From NCBI GenBank assembly GCA_902812505.1, contig CADDZQ010000003.1, positions 1 through 51,044 on the forward strand: a stretch of DNA of 51,044 nt, read 5' to 3'. Under the pieces are notes generated by a model. It saw only the letters and a program-made list of their open reading frames with translations. It was not told the DNA's origin and did not search any database. Position 1 is the first letter of the stretch; each line of letters begins with the position of its first letter. The translations under genes and the position numbers were made by a program. This document shows positions 50,876-51,044 of this stretch, piece by piece. This stretch comes from an archaeon (GTDB lineage Archaea; Thermoproteota; Thermoprotei_A; Marsarchaeales; Marsarchaeaceae).

Positions 50876-51044
50876 GTGTCTGAAAAAGTTAAAAACGGTG
50901 GAGAAATCAAGCCCGAACAGCTTATCTGCCCGAATTGTGGGTCAGTCAACATTATCTATAGTTCTCGTGGCGAATTGGTTTGCGATGATTGTGGGACCGT
51001 GATAAGTGAGAGGGAAATAGATTTCGGCCAAGAGTGGCGGGCCT
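50876..51044 (+). CDS. tfb: Transcription initiation factor TFB, 5' part
   Basis: 56 codons to the right edge. After a short charged start, the zinc ribbon LICPNCGSVNIIYSSRGELV and CDDCGTVISE leads into the B-finger EIDFGQEWRA, all TFB markers. GTG 50876 is the start, with a GAGGTGG Shine-Dalgarno ~8 bases before it. TATA-like TTTATAAG and CTTAAATATA boxes (50779-50807) lie upstream. The cyclin-fold domains are outside the window. Confidence 0.94.
   Translation, partial: MSEKVKNGGEIKPEQLICPNCGSVNIIYSSRGELVCDDCGTVISEREIDFGQEWRA

Noticed and set aside
1-51044. CRISPR array
   Set aside because: No regularly spaced direct repeats were seen; the repeats present are inverted-end elements scattered over the window.

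Overview
The window is archaeal chromosomal DNA, probably from a thermophile of the TACK superphylum near the Thaumarchaeota/Aigarchaeota lineages. The signs are archaeal information genes throughout (PCNA, PriS, GINS, FEN1, Topo VI A/B, Hef, XPD, TFB, TFS, Rpo11, Csl4, Cdc48, aIF2alpha, aEF1B, Nop10, L44e, S27e, L10e, Sec61beta), tRNA genes with archaeal introns, AT-rich TATA boxes about 25 bases before start codons (many leaderless starts), a tetraether-lipid synthase and CDP-archaeol synthase. The lineage is an inference from gene content; no rRNA is present to fix it.

Layout. 1-538: 5' part of an unrecognised gene that runs off the left edge. 610-7721: a nine-gene minus-strand locus for a type IV pilus-like filament: two secreted or anchored proteins, a major pilin, a GspE-type ATPase, a GspF/TadC-type membrane platform and four small pilin-like proteins. 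7787-9448: tetraether synthase. 9786-15283: an accessory zone with two tRNAs, an orphan gene, a PLP enzyme, a VOC-MarR-AlkA operon whose AlkA gene is dead, a broken IS6-type element (14238-14993) and small MITE-like repeats made from it. 15486-24970: ThyX, a thioredoxin-like protein, tRNA-Gln, Hef, thymidylate kinase, an HD hydrolase, XPD, a P-loop ATPase and CarS. 25061-28914: aIF2alpha, Nop10, a membrane protein, and the opposing S27e, L44e, GINS, PriS genes. 29300-30960: an AT-rich island with a nadM 3' fragment, a small alpha-beta barrel protein and an IS630 transposase relic. 31379-37045: PCNA, then TFS/RNase III-like/Rpo11/Csl4/Dph2/L10e, then Trm-G10-like and Nob1. 37221-45986: DUF504, Nog1, Sec61beta, AspS, Trm5, DUF371, Pcm, FEN1, a winged-helix protein, Cdc48 and aEF1B. 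46005-46502: tRNA-Met (two introns), tRNA-His and tRNA-Asn (one intron). 46990-50126: Topo VI A and B and a Pno1-like KH protein. 50205-50760: a second IS6 relic and a repeat copy. 50876 to the end: start of TFB.

How the genes work together. The replication and repair set (PCNA, FEN1, PriS, GINS, Topo VI, Hef, XPD) and the RNA and ribosome set (Csl4, Nob1, Pno1-like, Nop10, Nog1, Trm5, Trm-G10-like, Dph2) are ordinary housekeeping. The parts most worth a second look are the pilus-like locus with its four pilin-like genes after the platform gene, the IS6-derived repeat family, a two-domain ThyX whose signature motif is divided between its halves, a tRNA-Met with a second intron in its T loop, two protein genes starting just behind tRNAs, and a CarS gene with no standard start codon in front of its first membrane helix.
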